This document shows, piece after piece, positions 18,410 to 28,069 of a stretch of DNA of 64,000 bases. The position numbers and the translations under genes were made by a program. The notes beneath the pieces were generated by a model. The model was not told the origin of the DNA. It saw only the letters and a list, made by a program, of their open reading frames with translations, and did no database searches. The number at the start of each line of letters is the position of its first letter. Position 1 is the stretch's first letter. The DNA is from Variovorax ginsengisoli (lineage in GTDB: Bacteria; Pseudomonadota; Gammaproteobacteria; Burkholderiales; Burkholderiaceae_C): positions 186,001 through 250,000 of the forward strand of contig NZ_RCZJ01000001.1 in assembly GCF_006438845.1 (NCBI RefSeq), written 5' to 3'.

Positions 18410-20575
18410 ATGTTGCCCAAGACGGCCCCCTCAGTGGCCGAAACGCCCCCAGCCACCGATGCGGCGCCGCCCGCGCCGATGCTGACCCTGCTCGATCGCG
18501 ATCACGCCATCCTCGCCTTCAACCAGCGGGTGCTCGACTGGGCGCATCGGCCCGAAGTGCCGCTCATCGAGCGGCTGCGCTACCTGTGCATCGTGTCGTC
18601 CAATCTCGACGAATTCTTCGAGGTGCGTGCGGCGCCGCACCTGATCGCGGCCAGCCTGGGCGAGGCCAAGGGCAACGAGACCGTCGCATCGTTCGAGCGC
18701 CTGGCCGAGAGCGCACACGCGCTCGTCGGCACGCAGTACGCGCTCTACAACGACGCGCTGATGCCGGCCTTTTCCGAGCATGGCGTGCGCATCATTTCGC
18801 ACGGCGAACGCAACCCGGCCCAGCGCAAGTGGGTGCACGACTACTTCGAGCGCGAGGTTCGCCCCTTGCTCATCCCGGTCGGGCTCGACCCGTCGCACCC
18901 GTTTCCGCAGGTGGCGAACAAGTCGCTGAATTTCATCGTGCGCCTCGGCGGAAAGGACGCTTTCGGGCGCGAGAACCCGATCGCGATCCTGAAGGTGCCG
19001 CGCGTGCTGCCGCGGCTGATCCGCATGCCGGCGAAGGTGTCGGGCGGCAAGACGCTGTTCGTCGCGCTGTCGAGCATCGTGCGCGCACATCTCTCCAGCA
19101 TGTTCCCGGGGCGCGAGGTGGGCGACTTCTCTCAGTTTCGCGTCACGCGCCATTCGGACCTGGCGGTGGACGAAGAAGACGTGAAGAACCTGCGCACCGC
19201 CTTGCGCCAAGGCCTGGAACACCGCCATTACGGGCAGGCCGTGCGGCTGGAAGTTTCGGCCAGTTGCGCAGAGTCGCTGGCGAGCTTTCTGCTGGCGCAG
19301 TTCAACCTGCCCCCGAAATCGCTCTATCGCGTGCACGGTCCGGTGAATCTCGCGCGGCTCACGCAGCTCATCGACCTGCTCGACGAACCGCAGTTCAAGG
19401 CATTGCGCTTTGCGCCCTACAAGGCGTCGTATCCGATCACGCTGTCGCCCGGCCAGTCTTTCTTCGACCGCCTGCAGCGCGGCGACGTGCTGATCCACCA
19501 ACCTTTCGAGAGCTTCGACGGCGTCCTCGCCTTCCTGCGCGAAGCCGTTCTCGACCCGCAGGTGCTGGCGATCAAGCAGACCATCTACCGCACCGGCACC
19601 GACTCGGCGCTGATGGACCTGCTCCGCGAGGCGGTGCGGCGCGGCAAGGAGGTGACGGTGGTGGTCGAGCTCAAGGCGCGCTTCGATGAAGAGGCGAACA
19701 TCAACTGGGCCGAGATGCTGGAGTCGATCGGTGCGCAGGTGGTGTACGGCGTGGTCGGCCTGAAGACGCACGCCAAGATGCTGCTGGTGACGCGACGCGA
19801 AGGCAAACAGATGCGCCGCTACGGCCACCTGTCGACCGGCAACTACAACCCGCGCACCTCGGCGCTCTACACCGACATCAGCCACCTCACGGCCGATCCG
19901 CTGCTGACGGCCGACATGGAGGCGCTGTTCGTGCACCTGGCCAGCCAGAGCCGGCTGCCCAAGCTGCACCGCGTGTGGCTCGCGCCCTTCGACCTGCACC
20001 GCAACCTGGTCGCGCAGATCGACGCGCTGGGCGCTGCCGCCGAGCGGGGAGAGCCCACGCGCATCGTTGCCAAGATGAACGCGCTGACCGACGAGGCGCT
20101 GGTGCGTGCACTGGTCCAGGCCGGGCAGAAGGGCGTGAAGATCGACCTCATCGTGCGCGGCGCCTGCACGCTTCCGGCGCAGGTGCCGGGGCTGACCGAC
20201 AACGTCCGCGTGCGCTCCGTGATCGGACGCTTTCTCGAACATTCGCGCGTCTTCTACTTCCGAAACGGCCCCGACGAGTCGCTCTACCTGTCGAGCGCCG
20301 ACTGGATGAACCGCAACATGATGCGGCGCATCGAACTGGCCTGGCCGGTGACCGACCCGGGCCTGCGCCAGCGCCTCATTGACGAATGCCTGGTGGCCTA
20401 TCTGCACGATGGGCAGGACGCATGGGACCTCGGTGCCGACGGCGTGTACCGGCGCGTGCACGGCGACACGCACGCGGGCGAGGAGGGCGCCTCGCGCAGC
20501 ATCGAGGCCCACGGCGCGCAGGCGGCACTGATGGGGCGCTATGCATCACGCGGGCTCGGCCGCGTCACGAACTGA
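18410..20575 (+). CDS. ppk: Polyphosphate kinase 1
   Basis: A 721-residue PPK1, making polyphosphate from ATP at the inner face of the membrane. Domain order is complete: N-domain (NQRVLDWAHRP, YLCIVSSNLDEFFEVR), head domain, and the two phospholipase-D-like C-domains with GLKTHAKMLLV (the autophosphorylated histidine), RRYGHLSTGNYNP, and NRNMMRRIELAWPV near the end. ATG 18410 is preferred over an in-frame ATG 72 nt upstream, because the upstream region holds the operator and is not protein-like. The next gene, sixA, follows after 11 nt and is likely co-transcribed. Confidence 0.95.
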   Translation: MLPKTAPSVAETPPATDAAPPAPMLTLLDRDHAILAFNQRVLDWAHRPEVPLIERLRYLCIVSSNLDEFFEVRAAPHLIAASLGEAKGNETVASFERLAESAHALVGTQYALYNDALMPAFSEHGVRIISHGERNPAQRKWVHDYFEREVRPLLIPVGLDPSHPFPQVANKSLNFIVRLGGKDAFGRENPIAILKVPRVLPRLIRMPAKVSGGKTLFVALSSIVRAHLSSMFPGREVGDFSQFRVTRHSDLAVDEEDVKNLRTALRQGLEHRHYGQAVRLEVSASCAESLASFLLAQFNLPPKSLYRVHGPVNLARLTQLIDLLDEPQFKALRFAPYKASYPITLSPGQSFFDRLQRGDVLIHQPFESFDGVLAFLREAVLDPQVLAIKQTIYRTGTDSALMDLLREAVRRGKEVTVVVELKARFDEEANINWAEMLESIGAQVVYGVVGLKTHAKMLLVTRREGKQMRRYGHLSTGNYNPRTSALYTDISHLTADPLLTADMEALFVHLASQSRLPKLHRVWLAPFDLHRNLVAQIDALGAAAERGEPTRIVAKMNALTDEALVRALVQAGQKGVKIDLIVRGACTLPAQVPGLTDNVRVRSVIGRFLEHSRVFYFRNGPDESLYLSSADWMNRNMMRRIELAWPVTDPGLRQRLIDECLVAYLHDGQDAWDLGADGVYRRVHGDTHAGEEGASRSIEAHGAQAALMGRYASRGLGRVTN

Positions 20576-20586
20576 AGGAGAACCGG

Positions 20587-21048
20587 ATGGACTTGATCTT
20601 CTGGCGCCATGCCGAAGCCGAGGATTGGACCGAAGGCTGCGACGACCTGCAACGCTCGCTGACCGCGCGCGGCGAGAAGCAAGCCAAACGCATGGCCGGC
20701 TGGCTCGACCGCCAGTTGCCCGAAGGCACACGCGTGGTGAGCAGCCCGGCGCGACGCTGCGAACAGACTGTGATGGCGCTGGGCCGCAAGTACAAGCTGC
20801 GCGACGAGCTGGCACCCGACGCCACGCCCGACGGCTTGCTGGCGGCAGCCGGCTGGCCCCACAGCAAGTCGGTGATGCTGGTCGTCGGCCACCAACCAGC
20901 GCTGGGTCAGGCGATCGCGCTCCTGCTGGGCATGCAGCAGGACAGCTGCCCGGTGCGCAAGGGCGCTGTCTGGTGGATTCGCACGCGCGAGCGCGATGGC
21001 GACGTGCAGACGGTGGTGGTCACGGTGCAGGCGCCGGAGTTGCTCTGA
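20587..21048 (+). CDS. sixA: Phosphohistidine phosphatase SixA
   Basis: A 153-residue histidine-phosphatase (RHG/SixA) that removes phosphate from phosphohistidine proteins. The catalytic RHAEAEDW motif is at the N-terminus (His8), followed by SSPARRCEQT and the second histidine in VVGHQPALGQA. Length fits SixA. AAGGAG lies 7 nt before ATG 20587. It directly follows ppk and converges on ppx with 12 nt between stop codons. A ppk-sixA-ppx block suggests a link with polyphosphate metabolism. Confidence 0.92.
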   Translation: MDLIFWRHAEAEDWTEGCDDLQRSLTARGEKQAKRMAGWLDRQLPEGTRVVSSPARRCEQTVMALGRKYKLRDELAPDATPDGLLAAAGWPHSKSVMLVVGHQPALGQAIALLLGMQQDSCPVRKGAVWWIRTRERDGDVQTVVVTVQAPELL

Positions 21049-21060
21049 CCAAGCGCCTTT

Positions 21061-22578
21061 TCAGCAGCCGCTGAGCGCGACTTTCCAGCCCGTCTTCTGC
21101 CAGGCCAGCGCTTCCTCGCGCAGCAGGTGCGCCGACTGCGGGAACGCATCGGCCCAGCCACTGCGGCAGGCAAGGGCGAAGCTGCGCGTGTCGGCCCTGG
21201 TCAGGCGCAAAGCCTGTGGATCGGGGTCGCGCCGCGCGTGGCACAGGATCACCGCCAGGCGAAAGGCCAGCAGCTGGGCAGCAAAGGTCTCGTCGTCCAG
21301 CGCCGTTTCGATCTTGCGCAGCTTGCCGCGATGGCCGAGCACCAGCTGGCTCAGCTGATGCAGCTCGTTGGTGGCGAAGCCCGGCGCGTCCGCGTTGTCG
21401 AGGATGTAGGCGCCGTGCTTGTGGCAGTCGCTGTGCGAAATCAGTGCCCCGATCTCGTGCAACTGAGCGGCCCAGCCCAATTTGCGCAGCGCTCGGCCGG
21501 CGCGTGAGGCGGTGCCGGCACCGCGCGCGGCGGGTTCGAGTTGCAGGTAGAGCGCCCCTGCCGTCTCGCCGACCCGTCGGGCCTGCGCCGCATCGGTCGC
21601 GAAGCGACTGGCCAGGCGTGCGACGGTGGCGGCACGCAGGTCGGCAACGCTTTCGTCGCGCTCCAGCAGCTCGTAAAGCACGCCGTGGCGCAACGCGCCC
21701 TGCGCGATCTTCATCTCGCGGATGTCGAGCAAATCGAACACTGCGCGAAGCACGCTGATGCCGCCACCGATCACGGCCTTGCGGTCTTCACGCATGCCGT
21801 CCATGCGCAGCTTGTCGATGCTGCCGGCCTTGAGCAGGCGGTCGAGCAGCCAGTCGAGCCCTTCGCGCGTGACCAGGCCGGGCTTGGCGCCCGAAGCTGC
21901 CAGCACGTCGCCCACCGCGCCGATGGTGCCGGAGGCGCCATACGCCACGTCCCAGTGCTCCTTGCCGTAGCTCGACAGCGCATCGTCGAGCACCGCCTTG
22001 GCGGCCACCTCGGCGGCGCGGAAGGCCGAAGCCGTGAACTGGCCTTGCGGAAAGTGCTTCATCGACCAGGCCACGCTGCCGACGCGGTACGACTCCATCA
22101 CCTGTGCCTCGAGCGCGCGGCCGATGATCATTTCGGTGGACCGTCCGCCGATGTCGACCACCAGCCGGCGCTCGCGGTCGGACACGTCGTTGTGCGGCAG
22201 CATGTGTGCCACGCCCTGGTAGATCAGCCGCGCTTCTTCGCGGCCCGGGATCACATCGATGCCGAAGCCGAGCACGGTGCGCGCCCGCAGCAGAAATTCG
22301 TCGCGGTTGCGCGCCTCGCGCAAGGTCTGCGTGGCCACCACGCGCACCTGCGAGCGCTTGAAGCCCGCCAACCGCTCGCCAAAACGGGCCAGCGCGTCCC
22401 AGCCGCGCTGCATCGCCTCGGGCGTGAGGTTGCGCGCGCTGTCGAGGCCGTTGCCTTGGCGAACGGTTTCCTTGAGGTACTCGGTGCGGTGGATCTGACC
22501 GTGGTCGACGCGGCCGATTTCGAGTCGAAAGCTGTTGGAGCCGAGATCGACCGCAGCGAGGAGGGTGCCGTTTTGCAT
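21061..22578 (-). CDS. ppx: Exopolyphosphatase (Ppx/GppA family)
   Basis: A 505-residue ASKHA-fold hydrolase that shortens polyphosphate from its ends (or acts on pppGpp). The phosphate-1 loop AVDLGSNSFRLEIG is at the N-terminus and the phosphate-2 loop reads VVDIGGRSTEMIIG. A helical HD-like C-terminal region follows (QLHEIGALISHSDCHKHGAYIL). ATG 22578 is the start that begins the ASKHA domain. It is divergent from pstS and convergent with sixA, and has its own PhoB-type operator. Confidence 0.93.
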   Translation of the reverse strand: MQNGTLLAAVDLGSNSFRLEIGRVDHGQIHRTEYLKETVRQGNGLDSARNLTPEAMQRGWDALARFGERLAGFKRSQVRVVATQTLREARNRDEFLLRARTVLGFGIDVIPGREEARLIYQGVAHMLPHNDVSDRERRLVVDIGGRSTEMIIGRALEAQVMESYRVGSVAWSMKHFPQGQFTASAFRAAEVAAKAVLDDALSSYGKEHWDVAYGASGTIGAVGDVLAASGAKPGLVTREGLDWLLDRLLKAGSIDKLRMDGMREDRKAVIGGGISVLRAVFDLLDIREMKIAQGALRHGVLYELLERDESVADLRAATVARLASRFATDAAQARRVGETAGALYLQLEPAARGAGTASRAGRALRKLGWAAQLHEIGALISHSDCHKHGAYILDNADAPGFATNELHQLSQLVLGHRGKLRKIETALDDETFAAQLLAFRLAVILCHARRDPDPQALRLTRADTRSFALACRSGWADAFPQSAHLLREEALAWQKTGWKVALSGC

Positions 22579-22646
22579 GGAGAGAGGGGTCGCTGGCGCG
22601 GGTGAAAAAGCGAGCTCCGATGGTAGCTGCGGCGACAACCACGAAA

Positions 22647-22673
22647 CGTGACGATTGTGTGACGGCGTCACAT
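22647..22673 (-). promoter_or_regulatory. ppx operator: same three half-site layout as ppk
   Basis: On the minus strand: inverted half-site GTGAC, then GTCAC and GTCAC spaced 11 nt (22667-22663... 22648 region), with the 14-mer TGTGACGGCGTCAC shared on the plus strand at 22658-22671. It ends 68 nt before the ppx start, against 69 nt for ppk. It sits back to back with the pstS Pho box at 22714. Confidence 0.75.
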
Positions 22674-22713
22674 CCGCCTGCGGCCCCCAGGGGCACGTCC
22701 ATTGGGGGAGTTC

Positions 22714-22747
22714 ATGTCACATCGATGTCACACAAGCTTCCTACAGT
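22714..22747 (+). promoter_or_regulatory. pstS promoter with Pho box
   Basis: ATGTCACATCGATGTCAC (22714-22731) holds two GTCAC units spaced 11 nt. TACAGT at 22742-22747 lies 10 nt downstream as the -10, which is the spacing of PhoB-activated promoters that lack a -35. The pstS start is 47 nt further on, and the whole pst-phoU-phoBR run is likely read from here. Confidence 0.85.
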
Positions 22748-22794
22748 CCGCTTCAGCCCGATTCGGGATGTCTGAACTTCACACAGGAAGCCTC

Positions 22795-23835
22795 ATGAAA
22801 ACGACCTTCAAATTTGCAGCCGCTGGCCTCGTGGCCGCCGCCTTCGCCCATGCTCCGGCCTTCGCGCAGAACGTGACCGGCGCTGGCGCCAGCTTCCCGG
22901 CCCCTCTGTACTCCAAGTGGGCCAGCGATTTCGCCAAGGCCACCGGCACGCAGGTGAACTACCAATCGGTCGGTTCGGGCGCCGGCCTGAAGCAGATCGA
23001 AGCCAAGACCGTCGACTTCGGTGCCTCGGACGCGCCCCTGAAAGACGAAGAACTCCAGGCCAAGGGCCTGATGCAGTTCCCCACCGTCATCGGCGGCGTG
23101 ATCCCGGTGGTCAACATCACGGGCATCAAGCCCGGTGAACTCAAGCTCAACGGCCAGATCCTGGGCGACATCTACCTGGGCAAGATCACGAAGTGGAACG
23201 ACCCTGCGATCAAGGCCATCAACGGTTCGCTGGCGCTGCCGGACGCCACCATCGCACCGGTGCGCCGTGCCGACGGTTCGGGCACCAGCTTCCTGTTCAC
23301 CAACTACCTGAGCAAGGTCAATGCCGACTGGAAGAGCAAGGTCGGTGAAGGCACGGCCGTCAACTGGCCCATCGGCACCGGCGGCAAGGGCAACGAAGGC
23401 GTCGCCGCTTTCGTGAAGCAGCTCCCTAACTCGATCGGCTATGTCGAGTACGCCTACGTCAAGCAGAACAAGATGGCCTATGCCCAGATGCAGAACGCTG
23501 CCGGCACTTTCGTGTCGCCCGACGATTCCGCCTTCAAGGCCGCGGCCGGCGCTGCCGACTGGAGCAAGAGCTTCTACCAAGTGCTGACCAACCAGGCCGA
23601 CAAGGGCGCATGGCCCATCACCGGTGCGACCTTCATCCTGATGCAGAAGGTGCAAGACAAGCCGGCCAATGCGGCCAGCGTGCTCAAGTTCTTCGACTGG
23701 GCCTACAAGAGCGGCGACAAGACGGCCGACGACCTGGACTACGTGCCGATGCCCGACGCCGTGAAGGTCACGATCGCCAAGGCCTGGGCCGACAACATCA
23801 AGGACGCTTCGGGCAAGCCCGTCGCAGCGAAGTAA
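22795..23835 (+). CDS. pstS: Phosphate ABC transporter, periplasmic phosphate-binding protein
   Basis: A 346-residue periplasmic receptor for inorganic phosphate. The signal peptide runs to AFA|Q (cleavage after residue 24), and the mature protein starts [18 protein letters not shown], the PstS signature. Ligand motifs include [20 protein letters not shown] and [11 protein letters not shown], whose Ser/Arg/Asp residues bind phosphate. ATG 22795 follows CAGGAAG. First gene of the pstSCAB-phoU-phoBR series; expression is predicted to rise when phosphate is scarce. Confidence 0.97.
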   Translation: MKTTFKFAAAGLVAAAFAHAPAFAQNVTGAGASFPAPLYSKWASDFAKATGTQVNYQSVGSGAGLKQIEAKTVDFGASDAPLKDEELQAKGLMQFPTVIGGVIPVVNITGIKPGELKLNGQILGDIYLGKITKWNDPAIKAINGSLALPDATIAPVRRADGSGTSFLFTNYLSKVNADWKSKVGEGTAVNWPIGTGGKGNEGVAAFVKQLPNSIGYVEYAYVKQNKMAYAQMQNAAGTFVSPDDSAFKAAAGAADWSKSFYQVLTNQADKGAWPITGATFILMQKVQDKPANAASVLKFFDWAYKSGDKTADDLDYVPMPDAVKVTIAKAWADNIKDASGKPVAAK

Positions 23836-23853
23836 GGCCCCTCGGCGCGTCGC

Positions 23854-24936
23854 ATGAGCATCACCCCGCTCGACGACGCGCCGCCTTCCCCATTGCCGGA
23901 GCGACCCGTGTCATCCACCTTCCCCGCCAACGCGCACACGCTCGACCTCGCGGCCGAGCGCGCCCGCGCATCTGCCAACCCGCCACCCGCCAAGCGTCCG
24001 CGCACCGGCGCGGCGACCGACCGCCTGTTCGGCATGCTCGCCAAGGGCGCTGCGCTGCTCACGCTTGCCATGCTCATCGGCATCCTGCTGTCGCTGATCA
24101 TCGGCGCCTGGCCTGCCATCACCAAGTACGGCCTGGGCTTCCTGGCGAGCACGACCTGGGACCCGGTGCAGGAGGAGTACGGCGGGCTGGTGATGATCTA
24201 CGGCACGCTGGCCACCTCGCTGATCGCGCTCGTGATCGCAGTGCCGGTGAGCTTCGGCATCGCACTGTTCCTCACCGAGATGTCGCCGGCCTGGCTCAAG
24301 CGCCCGCTGGGCACTGCCATTGAACTGCTGGCCGCGGTGCCGTCGATCGTCTACGGCATGTGGGGCCTGCTGGTGTTCGGCCCGATCCTGTCGACGTACG
24401 TGCAGCAGCCGCTGCAGAAGCTTTTCGAAGGCGTGCCCTACCTGGGCGCACTGGTTTCAGGTCCGCCGGTGGGCATCGGCATTCTCTCGGCCGGGATCAT
24501 CCTGGCCATCATGATCATCCCGTTCATTGCGTCGGTGATGCGCGACGTGTTCGAAGTCACGCCGCCGCTGCTCAAGGAATCGGCCTACGGACTGGGATCC
24601 ACCACCTGGGAGGTCGTCTCCAAGGTCGTGCTGCCGTACACCAAGGCCGGTGTCGTCGGCGGCATCATGCTCGGCCTCGGCCGGGCGCTGGGCGAGACGA
24701 TGGCGGTCACCTTCGTGATCGGCAATGCCAACCAGCTCAACTCGCTGTCCGTCTTCGAGGCCGCCAACAGCATTACTTCGGCGCTCGCCAACGAATTCGC
24801 CGAAGCCGGCGCCGGCCTGCACCAGGCCGCGCTGATGTACCTCGGCCTGGTGCTGTTCTTCATCACTTTCGTCGTGCTCACGCTGTCGAAGCTGCTGCTG
24901 CAACGCATGAAGAAGAGCGAAGGAACCAAGTCATGA
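23854..24936 (+). CDS. pstC: Phosphate ABC transporter permease
   Basis: A 360-residue inner-membrane permease with six helices. The N-terminus has a long polar lead of about 55 residues before the first helix ([20 protein letters not shown]). The PstC blocks [34 protein letters not shown] and the EAA loop [13 protein letters not shown] follow. The ATG at 23854 lacks a strong Shine-Dalgarno, and a later start in the polar lead cannot be excluded. It overlaps pstA by ATGA, so translation is coupled. Confidence 0.95.
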   Translation: MSITPLDDAPPSPLPERPVSSTFPANAHTLDLAAERARASANPPPAKRPRTGAATDRLFGMLAKGAALLTLAMLIGILLSLIIGAWPAITKYGLGFLASTTWDPVQEEYGGLVMIYGTLATSLIALVIAVPVSFGIALFLTEMSPAWLKRPLGTAIELLAAVPSIVYGMWGLLVFGPILSTYVQQPLQKLFEGVPYLGALVSGPPVGIGILSAGIILAIMIIPFIASVMRDVFEVTPPLLKESAYGLGSTTWEVVSKVVLPYTKAGVVGGIMLGLGRALGETMAVTFVIGNANQLNSLSVFEAANSITSALANEFAEAGAGLHQAALMYLGLVLFFITFVVLTLSKLLLQRMKKSEGTKS

Positions 24937-25817
24937 CCACGGCAGAAAAACTGCTGGCGACGCAGACGCTCAACGCCACGCGCGCCGCGAAGTTTGCAAA
25001 CCGCAAGCGCGTCAACCAGATCGCACTCACGCTCTCGCTCGCCGCCATGGCCTTCGGGGTGTTCTGGCTGGTGTGGATTCTCTGGGAGACGATTCGCCAG
25101 GGCATCGGTGGGCTGGCTATCGCCACCTTCACCGAAATGACGCCGCCGCCCAATGAGGTCGGCGGCATCGCCAACGCCATCTTCGGCTCGCTCATCATGG
25201 TGGCGATGGCCACGTTCGTGGGCACGCCGATCGGCATCATGGCCGGCATCTACCTGGCCGAATACAACCCCAAGGGGTGGCTGTCGAACGTGACGCGCTT
25301 CGTCAACGACATCCTGTTGTCGGCGCCGTCCATCGTGATCGGCCTGTTCGTCTACGCGGTGGTCGTGGCCTATTTCAAGAGCTTCTCCGGCCTGGCCGGT
25401 GCGCTGGCGCTGGCGCTCATCGTGATCCCTGTCGTGATCCGCACCACCGAGAACATGCTGCAGCTGGTGCCACCGGGCCTGCGCGAAGCGGCCTACGCGC
25501 TGGGCACGCCCAAGTGGAAGGTGATCATCAGCATCACGCTGCGCGCCGCACGTTCGGGCGTGGTCACCGGCATCCTGCTGGCCGTGGCGCGCATCGCCGG
25601 CGAAACGGCGCCGCTGCTCTTCACCGCGCTCAACAACCAGTTCTGGACCTCGGACGTGACCCAGCCGATGGCCAGCCTGCCGGTGACGATCTTCAAGTTC
25701 GCGATGAGCCCGTACGAGAACTGGCAGCAGCTGGCATGGGCCGGCGTGTTCCTGATCACGGTCGCGGTCCTGGCACTCAACATCCTTGCGCGGGTTCTCA
25801 CGCGCAGCAAACACTGA
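24933..25817 (+). CDS. pstA: Phosphate ABC transporter permease
   Basis: A 294-residue permease partner of PstC. It shows the helix [21 protein letters not shown], the PstA signature [29 protein letters not shown], and the EAA coupling motif [19 protein letters not shown] 24933 overlaps the pstC stop by 4 nt, and pstB starts 12 nt downstream, so the three form one translation-coupled unit at the membrane. Confidence 0.95.
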   Translation: MTTAEKLLATQTLNATRAAKFANRKRVNQIALTLSLAAMAFGVFWLVWILWETIRQGIGGLAIATFTEMTPPPNEVGGIANAIFGSLIMVAMATFVGTPIGIMAGIYLAEYNPKGWLSNVTRFVNDILLSAPSIVIGLFVYAVVVAYFKSFSGLAGALALALIVIPVVIRTTENMLQLVPPGLREAAYALGTPKWKVIISITLRAARSGVVTGILLAVARIAGETAPLLFTALNNQFWTSDVTQPMASLPVTIFKFAMSPYENWQQLAWAGVFLITVAVLALNILARVLTRSKH

Positions 25818-25829
25818 ACAAGGCGAACC

Positions 25830-26609
25830 ATGCCCACCACCCTCGCACAACCCACGCCTTCGAAGCTCTCGGTCAAGGACCTGAACTTCTACTACGGCAA
25901 GTTCCACGCCCTGAAGGGCATCAACCTCGAGATTCCCGAGAACAAGGTGACGGCCTTCATCGGCCCGTCGGGCTGCGGCAAGTCGACCTTGCTGCGCACC
26001 TTCAACCGCATGTTCGAGCTGTACCCCGAACAACGCGCCGAAGGGACGATCTCGCTCGACGGCGAGAACCTGTTGACCAGCAAGCAGGACGTGGCCCTGA
26101 TCCGCGCCAAGATCGGTATGGTCTTCCAGAAGCCGACGCCGTTCCCGATGTCGATCTACGACAACATCGCTTTCGGGGTGAAGCTGTTCGAAAACCTGAG
26201 CGCCAGCGACATGGACGACCGCGTCGAATGGGCCCTGAAAAAGGCGGCGCTCTGGACCGAGGTGCGTGACAAGCTGCAGCAAAGCGGCTCCGGCCTGTCC
26301 GGCGGCCAGCAACAGCGGCTGTGCATTGCACGCGGCATCGCGATCAAGCCCGAAGTCCTGCTGCTCGACGAGCCGTGCTCGGCACTCGACCCGATTTCGA
26401 CGGCGAAGATCGAAGAGCTCATCGCCGAGCTGAAAAGCGAGTACACCGTGGTCATCGTGACGCACAACATGCAGCAGGCGGCCCGCTGCAGCGACTACAC
26501 GGCCTACATGTACCTGGGCGATCTGATCGAATTTGGTGCGACGGAACAGATGTTCTTCAAGCCGCAGCGCAAAGAGACCGAGGACTACATCACCGGCCGT
26601 TTCGGCTAA
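25830..26609 (+). CDS. pstB: Phosphate ABC transporter ATPase
   Basis: A 259-residue ABC ATPase energising phosphate import. Walker [10 protein letters not shown] is at residues 45-53, the Q-loop region is [17 protein letters not shown] (the family-typical KPTPFPMS), the signature is [16 protein letters not shown], Walker B is [12 protein letters not shown] and the switch histidine is in VTHNMQQA. The ending [11 protein letters not shown] is the usual PstB C-terminus. Confidence 0.97.
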   Translation: MPTTLAQPTPSKLSVKDLNFYYGKFHALKGINLEIPENKVTAFIGPSGCGKSTLLRTFNRMFELYPEQRAEGTISLDGENLLTSKQDVALIRAKIGMVFQKPTPFPMSIYDNIAFGVKLFENLSASDMDDRVEWALKKAALWTEVRDKLQQSGSGLSGGQQQRLCIARGIAIKPEVLLLDEPCSALDPISTAKIEELIAELKSEYTVVIVTHNMQQAARCSDYTAYMYLGDLIEFGATEQMFFKPQRKETEDYITGRFG

Positions 26610-26619
26610 GGAGACAGCG

Positions 26620-27321
26620 ATGACCGAAAAGCATTTGTCCAGCCAGTTCGACAGCGAACTCAACGGCGTCTCGTCGCGCGTGATGGAACTCGGCGGCATG
26701 GTCGAGTCGCAGATCCAGCAGGCCGTGTATGCCCTGGCGCAGTTCGACACCGAAGCCGCCGACCGCGTGATCGAGACCGAAGCCCGCGTGAACGCGATGG
26801 AGATCGAGATCGACCGCGAGCTGTCGTCGATCATCGCGCGCCGCCAGCCGACGGCCCGCGACCTGCGGCTGCTGATTGCGATCAGCAAGACCACCGCCAA
26901 CCTCGAGCGCGTGGGCGACGAGGCCAACAAGATCGCACGCATGGTCAAGTCGATCATCGAGAGCGGCTCGTCGCGCGCGCTGCCGTCGACCGACCTGCGC
27001 ATCGCCGCCGACCTGGCCTCGGGCCTGCTGCGCAAGGCGTTGGACGCGTTCGCGCGGCTCGACACCGCCGCCGCGCTGTCGATCCTGAAGGAAGACGACC
27101 TGATCGACCAGGAGTTCGACGGCTTCGTGCGCAAGCTGGTCACCTACATGATGGAAGACCCGCGCACCATCTCGGCCAGCCTCGACCTGCTGTTCCTCGC
27201 CAAGGCGATCGAACGCATCGGCGACCACGCCAAGAACATTGCAGAGTTCATCATCTACATCGTCAAGGGCGCGGACGTGCGGCACACTTCGATGCAAGAG
27301 ATCGAGTCCGCCCTGCAGTAG
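26620..27321 (+). CDS. phoU: Phosphate transport regulator PhoU
   Basis: A 233-residue, two-repeat helical protein that passes the transporter state to PhoR and keeps the Pho response off when phosphate is plentiful. Each three-helix repeat carries an E/D-rich metal-binding helix (ETEARVNAMEIEID; LKEDDLIDQEFD), and the family motif AKAIERIGDHAKNIAEFIIYIV is near the end. Begins 10 nt after pstB and ends 14 nt before phoB. Confidence 0.95.
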   Translation: MTEKHLSSQFDSELNGVSSRVMELGGMVESQIQQAVYALAQFDTEAADRVIETEARVNAMEIEIDRELSSIIARRQPTARDLRLLIAISKTTANLERVGDEANKIARMVKSIIESGSSRALPSTDLRIAADLASGLLRKALDAFARLDTAAALSILKEDDLIDQEFDGFVRKLVTYMMEDPRTISASLDLLFLAKAIERIGDHAKNIAEFIIYIVKGADVRHTSMQEIESALQ

Positions 27322-27335
27322 GACAATCGAAGCGA

Positions 27336-28028
27336 ATGAAGAAACCACGCGTTCTGATCGTCGAAGACGAGTCCTCGATCGCTGAGCTGATCGCCGTCAA
27401 CCTGCGCCACAATGGCTTTGAGCCGATCTGGTCGGAAGACGGTGTGTCGGCGCAGCGCGAGATCGATGCATTCTTGCCCGACCTGATCCTGCTCGACTGG
27501 ATGCTGCCCGGCCAGAGCGGCTTGCAGCTGGCGCGCCAGTGGCGCAAGGATCCGCGCACCAAGGCGATCCCGATCCTCATGCTGACGGCGCGCGGCGACG
27601 AGCCCGACAAGGTGGCGGGGCTCGACGCTGGCGCCGACGACTACATCACCAAGCCGTTCTCCACGCAGGAAATGCTCGCGCGCATCCGTGCGGTGCTGCG
27701 CCGCCGTGCGCCCGAGGCCGTGACGGAGCGCGTCGAGATCGGCGAACTGGCGCTCGACACGGCCACGCATCGCGTGACGTGGCAAGGCGCGCCGTTGAAG
27801 GTCGGCCCCACGGAATTCAAGCTGCTGGGCTACCTCATGCAGCATGCCGAACGCGTGCACAGCCGAGCGCAGCTGCTCGACAAGGTGTGGGGCGACCACG
27901 TCTACATCGAGGAACGCACGGTCGACGTCCACGTGAAGCGCCTGCGCGAATCTCTCGGCGCGGCGGCACCGATGGTCGAAACTGTGCGCGGCGCTGGCTA
28001 CCGCCTCACTGCGCAAGCCACGGTTTGA
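27336..28028 (+). CDS. phoB: Phosphate regulon response regulator
   Basis: A 230-residue OmpR-type response regulator. The receiver domain has the acidic pocket VEDESSIAEL and phospho-acceptor Asp54 (LILLDWMLPG), with K at TKPF. The C-terminal winged-helix domain has GPTEFKLLGYLMQ, HSRAQLLDKVWGDHVYIEERTVDVHVKRLR, the PhoB recognition helix. It is the predicted binder of the GTCAY repeats found in this window. Confidence 0.97.
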   Translation: MKKPRVLIVEDESSIAELIAVNLRHNGFEPIWSEDGVSAQREIDAFLPDLILLDWMLPGQSGLQLARQWRKDPRTKAIPILMLTARGDEPDKVAGLDAGADDYITKPFSTQEMLARIRAVLRRRAPEAVTERVEIGELALDTATHRVTWQGAPLKVGPTEFKLLGYLMQHAERVHSRAQLLDKVWGDHVYIEERTVDVHVKRLRESLGAAAPMVETVRGAGYRLTAQATV

Positions 28029-28069
28029 ACCGTGGGTCGCGTCGCGGCTGCCGCGGATAATCGCCCGCC

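Noticed and set aside
22579..22794. Small coding gene between ppx and pstS
   Set aside because: The open frame into pstS has no protein-like composition; the region is explained by two back-to-back Pho operators, a -10 and a Shine-Dalgarno.
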